Source: Tomocerus qinae (lineage: Eukaryota > Arthropoda > Collembola > Entomobryomorpha > Tomoceridae). From it: a stretch of 64,000 bases of DNA. Positions 1 to 10,268 of this stretch are shown here, one piece after another. A program made the translations under genes and the position numbers. The DNA lies in contig CM034546.1 of the NCBI GenBank assembly GCA_020055645.1, positions 69,688,001 through 69,752,000 on the forward strand, written 5' to 3'. Under the pieces are notes generated by a model. It saw nothing but the letters and a program-made list of their open reading frames with translations. It was not told the origin of the DNA and searched no databases. Within the stretch, counting starts at the first letter, position 1. Every line of letters starts with the position of its first letter.

Positions 1-78
1 TATATGAAACACTGCCAAGTTACAGATGATAGACAGAACAGAACTCTTTGCTTGGCATCGAAATTTATTTTTTACGTT

Positions 79-314
79 TCGCAGTCGCATTCATAACACA
101 ATCACACGAATCATACCACGTGACGTATTATACCTTTACCTAAATGTTTTCGATATGCACCCCAAAGCAGTTTACCCGAAGTCCACCACACGCAATTTGT
201 GCCTATGTCGGGTAACTTTGGAAGGCACCCGACACAGGTACGTTACGTGTTTTGGACTTCGGGTAAACTGCTTTGGGGTACATTATCGAAAACATTAATA
301 CTTCGACTGCGAGC
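79..314. repeat. Foldback (hairpin) MITE-like element
   Basis: Two arms read as reverse complements of each other. The motif CCCCAAAGCAGTTTACCCGA at about 160-179 returns inverted at about 258-277. The outer tip TCGCAGTCG near 79 returns as CGACTGCGA near 304. The arms meet around 215-225, where GTCGGGT and ACCCGAC face each other. There is no credible gene inside; open frames here come from the inverted arms. Mobilisation by a DNA transposase is inferred from shape only, and I see no clear target-site duplication. Confidence 0.75.
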
Positions 315-2168
315 AAGAGCATGCTGTGTGCTGTGTCTCCTCATCTCCTCTCTCCTGGCTGTCCTAGTCCTGTCTGTCTAGCATGTTGCATTATTTTACG
401 TTTTGCATAATATAGCATTGCAGTTTGCAGTAGAAGAAGCTCAGAGGCAGGGGGTAAGCTTACATATTCGACCGCCGAATGGTAGGTAGCCGACCGCAGA
501 AAGGTTCACCGCCGAATGGCACCCGATCAGAGTAGAGCAGAAAGGGTATTTAACCGAATCCGTGGCCAAAAAGAAAAAACTTAATTCACATATCTTGGGT
601 ATATTTTCTTATCTTCGTCTTTAAAGTACAATATAACTCGAATCAATTCACCACATACTACACTACCTTAAAGGGTAGTTATAAATGAAATGAGTCCCTC
701 CATATCCAATATTAACTATTATCAATAGATCCAAAAGTGTCTTACGATCGTTAAGAGACATTCATTTGAATTAATAAGGAACTAGAAATGGGAATTACAT
801 TCCCAAAACCCGTATGTGTGCCAAATATTTATGTTTGTTAGAATTTACTGTCGTCCGTTAATTATGCACTGTTCCCATTCAATATGACTATCAAATCGAG
901 ATAATCCAGAAGAAAGCATTACAGTACACTACAGTATTTAGTAGTATGCACTTCGATTTATCAGTAGTCAGTATTTTTCAATGTTATATAGTTGTGTTGT
1001 GACTTCACATGGGTTGGGTAATAATATTATTCCAAGATTTATTTTTATGGGTTAAGATTCAGAAATGTAATCTGAATCGAAGGCATAACTTAAAAAGCTA
1101 AAAAGAAACCCCTTTCTACGGTTTCTACCTTTGGATTCGGCTAAATACCCTTCCGGCAGGATTTATATTCGTCTAAGTGCCATTCAATTGTCGTATATAT
1201 ACGGTGCCCCCCTAAATTTCCAGAAAAAGGCGATTTTTTTATCAACAAAGGTTAATGTCTTCATTTTACCAATATTATGTGTTAATGTGGCCCTGTGCCC
1301 CCTTTGGTTAAATACCTGGATACGTGCTTGCATATCTTTCGACTTCGGCTAACCACTATTTGGCGATTGTGTATGTATTAATACCCAAACCTAATGACAG
1401 ACAGCTGAGCTGGCTGAAGAAGAACCGCGACCGACAGAAGTCTGATCTGAGCTGATTTTATTGCATTACTGTGACTGTCCACTGAACGTGACGTGCTTCT
1501 GGCTGTTTGGCGTTGATCTTCTGTCTCCGTAGCACTGTTTTGTAAGTAGTACATACAACATATGACATAGTTAGTGTAGTGGGCCAAGCTGTAGAAATTT
1601 TGGAAATTGGGACAATCATTTTGACGGTAATGTAAATAAATTGAATATTTTGGTCAATGGTGTTTTTGATGGCACTCTTATAGTTTTGAGTTTTATAATT
1701 TCAAATTTTGTTTGTCATGTCTTATGTTGTCATTTTGGGAGGCGATGCGATACTGCTGCACACTGTGCACACATAAAAAATTATTTCCGCAGGCGTCATT
1801 ATTTTGAACTTTAACATTTTCACAGCCAGATTATTTCTTTTTTTAATGATTAAGAAAGAAAATACAACGTTACACATACAATCCACCCAACTTGTTCTGT
1901 TGTCTTTCACATTTTTTTTCATATTTTGATATCGGATGAAATATGAAATAAAAAGCTATATATCTATGTGTCCTATTAGTCAAGTGTCTTTTAAATACCA
2001 CCATCACCATACAATAAAACTGGCAAGTGCATCTTTGTTTTACCGAAAAAAAACTGTAAAACTAATACGTTGTTTCCCAATATCATAATAGGGTGTCAAC
2101 TAGCAAAATTAACAAAAACATTAAGGAAGCTGGTATTGGGTATAGACAGTAGAGTCATAAGTAAGTAA
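315..2168. other. Intergenic, no gene recognised
   Basis: AT-rich DNA without an open frame that looks conserved. It holds a twice-occurring ACCGCCGAATGG motif (about 470 and 508) and one reverse-oriented copy of the dispersed GTATCCAG repeat at 1205-1333, listed separately. Short frames at 1131-1352 and 1378-1587 show no recognisable protein features. Confidence 0.5.
1205..1333 (-). repeat. Dispersed repeat copy, GTATCCAG family, partial
   Basis: Read on the minus strand it begins CAAGCACGTATCCAGG, followed by a block ending in AAAGGGGGC, then an A-rich tract and AAAATCGCCTTTTTCTGG. The same order of blocks is seen at 47447-47626 and 58733-58915. The left end of this copy is not clear, so it is probably truncated. 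Confidence 0.6.
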
Positions 2169-2336
2169 GGATAGAGTGGAAGTTTACATTCACTCTGTGT
2201 TATAACTTTTGTGGTAGAAATCCCCGCGAAAGGATGTAGATATACCTATAGATTGTAGAGTTTATATATATAATAATGTTCGCGGGTATTTCTGCCAGTA
2301 AAAGTAAACAAACGAAACTTCCAGTCTATTCTATCT
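2169..2336. repeat. Foldback element just upstream of the FKBP gene
   Basis: The left arm has GGATAGAGTGGAAGTTTAC and GTAGAAATCCCCGCG. The right arm carries the inverted equivalents CGCGGGTATTTCTGCC and CTTCCAGTCTATTCTATC. The element ends about 40 bp before the start codon at 2375, so it probably overlaps the promoter or 5' leader of that gene. Identity between arms is clearly imperfect. Confidence 0.65.
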
Positions 2337-2374
2337 AACGTCTTTTGTATAGACGTGTGAAGCATTTTTCAATC

Positions 2375-4705
2375 ATGGAGAGCAATGAGGAATATTTTCA
2401 AGATGAAGACGATTACATGAATTTCGAATCAAGCTCTATTAGACCGCGTTTCAAGAATGGAATGGATATAAGGTATATAATATACGTGTTTTTAAAATAT
2501 ATTTAAAAAAAAAATTTGTATCATAATAATACAAAGAAATTGGTAATTAGGAAATTAGTCGGTGGAGGTGGGGTGTCATTTGAAATCGACACAGAAGAAA
2601 CTAGTGCCATTATAGAAGATTCTGAGTTGTTTGAGGATCCTTCGTTTGCAGAGCAGTACATGAAAGAGGTCATTGAAAAGAAAAATAATAGTATGCAGTC
2701 TTTGTTCAAGACGATGACCCTGGACAGCGTTGGTGGAAATTACGATGAATTAGATAAGAAAATGGAAAATGTCACTGAGGATGGAGGGGTCAAGAAAATG
2801 GTTTGTTTTTATCATATTCAGATCCTAAAATCAGCTGTTCAGATAAAAGGGTTGGAAAATTTAATTTTTGTGCAGATTTTAAATCCAGGAAACGGTGCCA
2901 AGGTGTCGCTTACTTCAAAAGTATATGTGCACTACGTTGCTGTGAGCGAAGGAAGTGATGAACCATATGATTCAACTTTGGCACGAAAAAAAGCTGCAGT
3001 GTTTAAGTTGGATGAAGCCAACATAATACCCGGACTCTATTTGGCAGTCACTTCCATGAACGTTGGTGAAATATCAAACTTTCTCATAAAACCTGAGTAC
3101 GCTTACAAAAGCTGCGGAATTCCACCGAGAGTTCCTCCAAGTAAATTATTTTAGTGTTATTCCTGAAATCTATAAAAAGTTTAAAAATTTAAATACTAAA
3201 GATATTAGAGCCAGAATATAGCGCGCCTCCCTCATCCATGAAAAAAAACTATCCTCCATAACTAAAGCACACATTAAAATCATTTGATTTTTTTGACAAA
3301 CTGTCCTACACTGGAAAAAATATTCTGGCCCCATATTCCAATAGCTAAAGTTTTTCCATGGGGTTGTAATTTATAATAAATCGTAAAATGTTTTTTATGT
3401 ATCCAGACTGTCGCATTTTGTTTGTTGTTGAACTTCTCGAAGCCTTCGAACGTGACCAATTGCCCAATATTACTCAAAAGAGTCCAGATGAAAGAGCGTT
3501 GATGGAATTTTCTGAAATTTGCAAAGAGGCTAACAAATTAAGATCTGATGGAAACGACGATTATATCTGTTCACGATACAGTATTGCAGTTCGTCGGTGC
3601 GTTACAGTTTTTATTGAGTTTAAATACAATATTACAAGACATAAAGTCAGCGTTATATTTAATACAGCGTATTACAATAATGAGTCTGTTAATAAAACCC
3701 TACCATTAAATATTATGACTAAATATCTTTTGGACACTGAAAATTAACCAACTTCAGGGCCTTGACTTACACTAGCCCAAGGAATAAACGTAGAACACCT
3801 TCCGAATCACCGAATTAAATTATTCAGTACAGTTGTAATAATTCCATCCATTTGGAATTATTCCAATTGCAATAACAGCTTACTTAATCTCAAAGAAGTG
3901 GGGATAAATTTTCAAGAAAAATAGTTGCAATCAATTGATTTTTGATTTTGCTATGGTGAAGTAAATAGTAGTCACATACATATATTATATTAATCTCCAT
4001 AATTACTTTTAAATAGGTATCGCGATGCTATTCGGATTTTGGAAGATTATCCCGTGGTTAGTGAAGAAAATGAAAACAGTCGCAATGAAATATTGTTTAC
4101 GTTGTACATCAATCTGGCCCAGAGTTATTTGAAACTCGAAAAAGGACCTCAAGCTTGCGTAGCTAGTCGTATGGCTTTACGTTTTGACATGGGTGCTAAG
4201 GGAAAACTATACAAAGCCTTGTACAGGTTAGCTGGAATCATTTTACTATAATATGTTGTGCTGAATGACAATTATGAATAGGTCATTATGACAATTTTCG
4301 TAAATGAAAGATTCATAATGTTTTTTTAGATTTGCCAGAGCAAAGTTTCTTTTGGGTAGTTACGAGGATGCCCAGCGTTTAAATGATAGGGCTCTAAAGC
4401 TGCAACCGGGAATGAAAACACTGAAAGATTTTCGGACGGAGGTATTATCGATTCTTTTCAATCGTTAAAGTATTCTAAAGAGAAAAAAAATTGTATTTAA
4501 ATAATTCAATCTTGAAAATTAGATTCTCAAAAAAATTCGTGAAGATGAAATCACTTCGAAGGTTATGTATAAAAAAATGTTCCAAAACGATTCTTCTGAC
4601 ACTTCGTCTGTTTGCAGTGACTCAACCACTGCTACGAACGCCACCGAGTCAGATGAAACTAGTTCAGGGACTACGAGCAGTGGTGGAAGCACCGAAACCT
4701 CGTAA
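2375..4705 (+). CDS. shu: Shutdown/FKBP6-like immunophilin co-chaperone (FKBP + TPR)
   Basis: Seven exons join in frame to 435 aa: 2375-2472, 2551-2800, 2876-3140, 3407-3596, 4017-4226, 4330-4441 and 4523-4705. The order is an acidic N-terminus, then one FKBP domain (about residues 117-222), then tetratricopeptide helices (about 230-375), then a Ser/Thr-rich tail. The FKBP fold shows VYVHYVAV, EPYDST, IIPG and the closing strand ILFVVELLEAF. The position of FKBP12 Trp59 is occupied by Leu (IIPGLYL), as expected for the catalytically weak FKBP6/Shutdown group. Known family role: an Hsp90 co-chaperone for loading piRNAs into Piwi proteins in the germline. Length matches the family (about 450 aa). 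Assignment to Shutdown over another FKBP-TPR protein rests on single-FKBP architecture and sequence feel. Confidence 0.85.
2801..2875 (+). other. 75-nt intron that is open in frame
   Basis: This intron of the FKBP gene is a multiple of three and contains no in-frame stop, so retention would add 25 residues immediately before the FKBP domain. It is scored as an intron because it starts GTTTGT, ends TTTTTGTGCAG, and its removal joins KKM directly to the FKBP first strand ILNPG. Confidence 0.6.
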
Positions 4706-5838
4706 ATTAAATCTTACTTCATCTATCATAACAACTACAGGGTCTCAATAAGCTAAAGTCAATAACCAAATGGTGCCAATCAAATCATATCTCTCTAAAT
4801 GAATTTCATATTAAAGACTGATTAATAATATTGTTATGTAGGAAATAAGAATTCTTAGAAAAATGTAGTTTAATTATAATCAGATTGCTTTCTCACTTGT
4901 AGTAATTGATTATTTCAGTTTGATTCTCTCATTTAGTTTAGTTAAAATTTTGAATTTTTTAATGAATTGTTAATTGTTGATAATTTGATTGAGTGTTTAA
5001 ACTCACAATATAATTGAAAGTTCAGTAAAATAATTTAATGACCATTAAGCTCTTGTACTTGTCAAATACTATTACTATACTATTTATTAAACTGTATGAA
5101 TCAGGTACGAACGTGTGCTTCTACTCAGGTACTGTCTTACTGTATTTTTGAAAATCTATATACTACATTTTTTTAGATAAAAATAATTAAATGTTTACAT
5201 ATTGAATATTAATTTGATTTAGGGAATTGAACTTTTGTTATACCAACCTATACAGATCTCCTTATTGACATATCTGTGAGAGCTTTTGATAATCGAAAAT
5301 TAAATTTATGTACCAGTACAGTCATTTGATAAACCAATAAATTGTTAAACTTTGATAGAAGTTATTGCAGTACTCAATTTTAATTCCTTTTCAATTGCAC
5401 TTTAATAAAATATGTTGCATTATCCTAATGAAGAATTATGTAATATATAACTTCACTTGCCCAGTAGATTAGTTAATTCGCCACGTAATGGCCCAATGGA
5501 GAAAATCACCTAGCGATTAAATCAACATACAGACAATTTTTATTAGAAGAAAGGCATTTCCGATGTTCCACCTTCCATGATATAAAGTTTTAGTCCGTTG
5601 GTCTCCTCCATAGTGAGAATAATTAAAAATTCGATGCAAGGGAAAAGTCAACAACGATGATTAAATCCTGACATTCGGCTTTCATTCCATTTTTTGTTTC
5701 TTAGCTCTTAAATGCTATAGAGAAACATTTATGGTGGCTACGTTGTAGTGACAGTAAACAAAAAAAATATTATTTCTACTTAAAAATTTTAAACCTCAAT
5801 TTAGGGTAAGCGTTGATTTTAAAGCGGCAAAAAGTGAA
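4706..5838. other. Intergenic between FKBP gene and 5S rRNA
   Basis: AT-rich spacer with no convincing coding frame. It includes the 3' UTR of the FKBP gene; several AATAAA-like strings occur, for example near 5337. No repeat structure was recognised. Confidence 0.45.
5829..5833 (-). terminator. RNA polymerase III T-run terminator of 5S rRNA
   Basis: Five T residues on the minus strand lie about six bases beyond the mature 3' end of the 5S gene. This is the standard pol III stop signal. Confidence 0.8.
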
Positions 5839-5957
5839 TGCCAACAGCACCCGGGGTTCCCAGGCGGTCACCCATCCAAGTACTAACCGGGCCCGACGTT
5901 GCTTAACTTCAGTGATCGGACGAGAACTGGTGTGTTCAACGTGGTATGGCCGTTGGC
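5839..5957 (-). rRNA. 5S ribosomal RNA
   Basis: The minus strand begins GCCAACGGCCATACCACG at 5957 and ends GGTGCTGTTGGCAT near 5839, about 119 nt, the usual 5S length. The 5' and 3' ends pair (GCCAAC/GTTGGC). The internal pol III promoter is present, with the box A region around AGTTAAGCAACG and the box C region GGATGGGTGACCGCCTGGGA. A TTTTT terminator lies at 5829-5833 just past the 3' end on the minus strand. Sequence agreement with metazoan 5S is very high, so it looks functional. Only one copy is in this window, and whether it belongs to a larger dispersed set cannot be seen. Confidence 0.96.
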
Positions 5958-7460
5958 GAGAGCATGATGCGTTTATACTCCTTTTATTATTCGTTTGTCT
6001 CACTTTTCCCTTTTCCATCTGTCTTTTTATGACTCTTATGTCTCATTCATACATAAACTCTCATCGTCTCATTTCAACTGTTAAACTAATAGTACAGTAT
6101 ACGATGACGCATGCATAATATTACATGCAGTACAGCACAACTCAGCACGCATTCGTGAGACAATGAGAAAAATGAGACAAACCAATTTAAATGTACATAA
6201 TTACACACTTAAATGAAATTAGTTATAGCCTTAAAAAGTCATAAGCTGTTTATACCAACACTTTAAAGAAAAGTTACAAGACTCATTTAATATTTCTAAA
6301 ATATATTAGTTACTTGATTATGTATGGATTGAAATAAACTGAGACTTGTATGAAATGTTGATCATTATACCCGATTATTTAAATGAGTCTAATATTGAGT
6401 TCTATAGGTTTAAAGCGTTTTGAGAATGGGTCTCTGCCCTCTACTAGCTACCAAGCCTATTTTTCTGCATAGTTATCAAAATTGCAAATGCAATGAGGTA
6501 TATTTATAACATATGGTTCAAAATATGAGCATACCAATGTCAATGTCAATATTGACTCTGACACAGATAAATTGTTGTTGATTAACTTTTTTTATCCATA
6601 TACTCAGTATATAAACATACATCGTATTACAGATATAAAGTGGTTCATTAGGTTCATGAATTCGCCAGCTTTGTACTGATAAAGCAACGAGGTGCAGATA
6701 AGACCGTCTAGTTCTCTTATAGTTTTATGATTACAATTGTAAGTTGTGCTTTTATATGGAGTATTATATAGTTAGTAGTAAGCCTGACTAAAAAACCAGT
6801 TTATTTATTACTTCCTTGATGAAAATGAACGCAATGACACGGTACGGTTTATCTCACGACATGGGAACTGCTTCTTCTTTGTATTGTTGTAACACTTTTC
6901 TCAACACTACTAAACTACTTAATTATCGCCATTGCACGTCATTCTTATCCCACAAATATATCTATTAAGGAACTCTAAAATATTTAATTATATGGAGGCA
7001 GGTAAACTCATCAGTTCAAATGTAGCAAATAAATACAAACACATCAATATTTTAAGGAGTTTAAGTATGTTAATTTTTTGTATTTTAGGCACGCTATTAT
7101 TATCGGATTGCTAAGCGCTTATTAAAACTTTGTGCGTAGCTATTTTAGTTTTAAACGTTGCTAGTGCACAGTATGTGAATTATTCGTTTGCGAGTATACA
7201 AAATAATATTATTCTACTATACACAACTCAGTTTTAGTATTTTTAGTAATCTTTGTGTCTAATGGTAGATATAGTAGCAAATGTGATGCTGATTGCATAA
7301 ATTTGTTTAACGGGAATATACGCAAGGTACTATGTATTTAATAATCAGTTTCTCAATTTCCTAAAACAAAATTTGAGTAGTAATACGCAGAAATTCATTT
7401 TACTTATTGAATATAAATTTGGAGTATCACTGTTGTCAACTAAAGACGAACATCATCAAA
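5958..7460. other. Intergenic, no gene recognised
   Basis: AT-rich spacer between the 5S gene and the cathepsin gene. The frame at 6932-7114 is low-complexity and has no family features. No transposon ends were recognised. A TATAAA string lies about 50 bp before the cathepsin start codon, but I could not pair it with a convincing initiator. Confidence 0.4.
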
Positions 7461-9153
7461 ATGAAATTCCCGATAATTATTTTTATCCAGTTGCATCTCA
7501 TACACTTGTGTTTCGCATTACCATCAGGTATTAACAATAATACAATAATACTACATTACAATCCTTTACAATAATTACAAATTGAAATTTACAGTCTACC
7601 CTTTATTATTATTTTATTAAATTATTTCTTTCGTCGGTTTAAAGATTCTATTGAGAGTTTTATAAATGGACCGATCGAACTCTTTAAAAATGTTAAAATC
7701 CCATCTCCTCCTAAGAGTCCATTTGGTGATATTATTAAAATCGACGGCGTTGCTGGCATCCCAGGACAATTGTTGAGATTAATAGGCAACAAGGATGTTG
7801 TAAACACTCTATACAACAATTTTAAGGTCAGAATTAGTAATTAGTTATTCATAATTTCGGAACTAATTATACAAGGCTAAAAATATTCATCAAATTTCTT
7901 GTTTTCTTGTGGTTTAGATGATTTTCAACAAAGATTATGACGGAGACGAAAATCCTATTCGTCAAAAACTATTTATGGATAAAATAGTTAATGTAGTTAA
8001 TCATAATATAAATGCCAGGATTGGACAAATCAGTTTCGAGAAGGGGATCAATCAGTTTTCTGACATGGTAATAATAGAAATACTAACTACTGAAAATAAA
8101 ATGCGTTCACAGTTAATACATCATTTTTATTTTAATAACAACTGGTACTTACCTACTAGCAAATGAAAAGATATTCCTGTTTGCAATTTTGAAGATTTCG
8201 CCAATTTAATAATCTGTTTTCTTGTTTGAGATTGCTGAATGTTCTAAAAATAAAATATTTAATTATCTATATAACATTCAAAACACTCAGTTGAAGAAGA
8301 ATCCATAGAAATGCTAAAAATGGTTAATAAATTGACTGTTGTTGTACAGACGTATGAAGAAGTGGTTGCCAATTACACTGGATTCGCCGAGGATATGGAC
8401 GACGATACATTTCTTGATGGTAATAATGTGACCACGTTTTCAATGTTCGATCCAGAATCACCTCCTCCGTTGCCTCCACTGTCTTTGAACCGTGAAGATC
8501 GTGTTAAAAGGCAAGCTTTGGATTCAATCGACTGGAGGAAGTATGGAATTATTTCACCAATAAAATATCAAGGTCGTTGTGGGTCTTGCACATTATTTTC
8601 TGCAACTGCCTGTCTGGAAAGTTCTTGGGCATTGTGGAAGAGAGGACCGTTATTGGATCTTAGCGAGCAAGAGCTTCTTGATTGCATTCCTAAAGGGAAT
8701 GGTCATCTTGGATGCGGAGGCAACGACTATCAGTCGACAATGAGATATCAAATTCTTCAAGGTCAAGGCTACGAAAAAGACTACAACTACACCGAAAAGG
8801 AGGGAATGTGCATGAAACAGACTGCGGTTAGTAAGGCTATGAGATATTACCAGGTTCGCAAAGATGAGGAATCTTTGAAGCAAACGGTAGACGACTATGG
8901 CCCAGTGGGCGTGGCTATTCACGTGGGAGATCCTTTCATTGAATACGATTCTGGAATTCTGGACTATGAATGCAATGGAGAACTTAATCACGCTGCCCTC
9001 GTTGTAGGATTTGGTAGTGAAGGTGGGAAAGACTACTGGCTACTCAAAAATAGTTGGGGGGATTGGTGGGGAGAAGAAGGATATTTTAGACTCCGCCGAA
9101 ATCATAACAACCTGTGTAAAATTGTTAATTCAGCTTTCTTTATGACTGCCTAA
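7461..9153 (+). CDS. Cathepsin L-like papain-family cysteine protease, secreted
   Basis: Proposed exons: 7461-7527, 7645-7826, 7918-8067, microexon 8231-8240, 8291-9153, giving 423 aa. It has a signal peptide (residues 1-20), an extended linker, an I29 inhibitor prodomain ending INQFSDM, an acidic/proline-rich spacer with a VKRQ cleavage-like site, and a C1A peptidase. Catalytic residues are Gln230 (QGRCGSC), Cys236, His370 (LNHAALVVGFG) and Asn390 (LLKNSWG). The nearly invariant Trp after the catalytic Cys is Thr here (CGSCTLFS). Without the microexon, exons 3 and the last exon differ by one base in phase. The 10 nt at 8231-8240 restore phase and create FSDM-IAEF, matching the conserved end of the prodomain. 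The microexon donor (GTTCTA) is weak. Likely an acidic lysosomal or digestive protease; the exact paralogue is unknown. Confidence 0.85.
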
Positions 9154-10124
9154 CTAAATCTCAATCACAGAGTTTAATAGAAATATTATTAGCGAACGTA
9201 TAAGTTCTCTGGTATTTACCATTAGTATTTTTATGTGATTAGACGTAAGACGTACGTCAGTTTTCTTAAATATTATGTTAATCCATTGTTTAAGAAAGTA
9301 AACTAATTGGCTCTATCGCCATAGGACAGAATGTACGGATATGTTGAAGTGAAAAACTCATGTTTTAAGATATTTTGATTAAATTAAAAGAATAACCTTT
9401 GTAACCAGTAGTAAGTAGTAATGCTATAGCACTTTATTGGCTTAAAACCTCCTTCAATCAAAATTTACCTTGACCTTACTTGTTTATGGTTATTATATCA
9501 AATAAAATTATTTAATGCCAGGAGCAGTCTATCTAAGATTCCAGGAAAAGTTTACAAAGAATGATTATTGTTTCATATTGTGATAATAATACATTATTTC
9601 TTAGTCTTGGGTAAATTACTTCACAAACTTACTGCCAATACCTACCAGCCAAAATAACTACCTTAATAATATTTCTCTATACTACAACTTGGAGCTTGAA
9701 TCAATTAAGAAATATGAATAAAGCAAATTTTCTGAATTATACTAATCATTATGACTTGGAAAATTGCTATAATTTTTATATAAAATTATATATAAAATAA
9801 AATAAAATAAATAATGATACATGTCCGCACATAAATGCGCATTATCCTTATCATTGCACCGCATCGCATCAGTAGTGGGGAAAGCTTTGTTGCATTTAAA
9901 ATTTTATTGACTAAGTGATGCCTCGTGTCTCATTTGAAATGATGAAATTTTAAATGAAGTAACTCCAATTCACATTAGTAAACGGAGCTAATAAATGATA
10001 CAAATGTATCACAAGGGTGCGGTTTCAACAGTTACTTAATTTAAGGGTGAGAAACTTGTTACGAATGACCTTATTATCTATCCAAGTGATTCCCATTCCA
10101 TAAATCTGCAAATCTTACTCAAAG
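9154..10124. other. Intergenic, AT-rich
   Basis: Spacer between the protease and the reductase gene. It contains a short AAAAT/TAAAA microsatellite near 9777-9815 and nothing else I can name. Confidence 0.4.
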
Positions 10125-10157
10125 TATAAAAGTCGGCATAAAAGTAGTTGTTTCAGT
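10125..10157 (+). promoter_or_regulatory. Core promoter of the reductase gene (TATA and initiator)
   Basis: TATAAA begins at 10125. The arthropod initiator TCAGT lies at 10153-10157, its A at 10155, 30 bp downstream. This is the canonical spacing for insect pol II promoters and leaves a leader of about 114 nt before the ATG at 10269. Confidence 0.7.
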
Positions 10158-10268
10158 CAGAATAAACTTTGGCATTCCGTTGACTGAAAAATATCCCTTC
10201 TGAATATATTCTCTTTTCTGAATATCCTTTGTCTCACTTTCAAATTGTTTTACTTCAATTTTTTGACA

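Noticed and set aside
26-381. Overlapping frames of 60-90 codons at the left edge
   Set aside because: They lie within the arms of a foldback element and show no protein features.
5776-6118. 80- and 101-codon frames over the 5S gene
   Set aside because: They translate the 5S rRNA sequence and its flanks.
8068-8291. Frameshift making the cathepsin a pseudogene
   Set aside because: A 10-nt microexon that restores both frame and a conserved motif is a better explanation, though it needs transcript proof.
8650-8991. Minus-strand 113-codon frame inside the cathepsin gene
   Set aside because: Shadow of the protease coding strand; the opposite strand carries all catalytic motifs.
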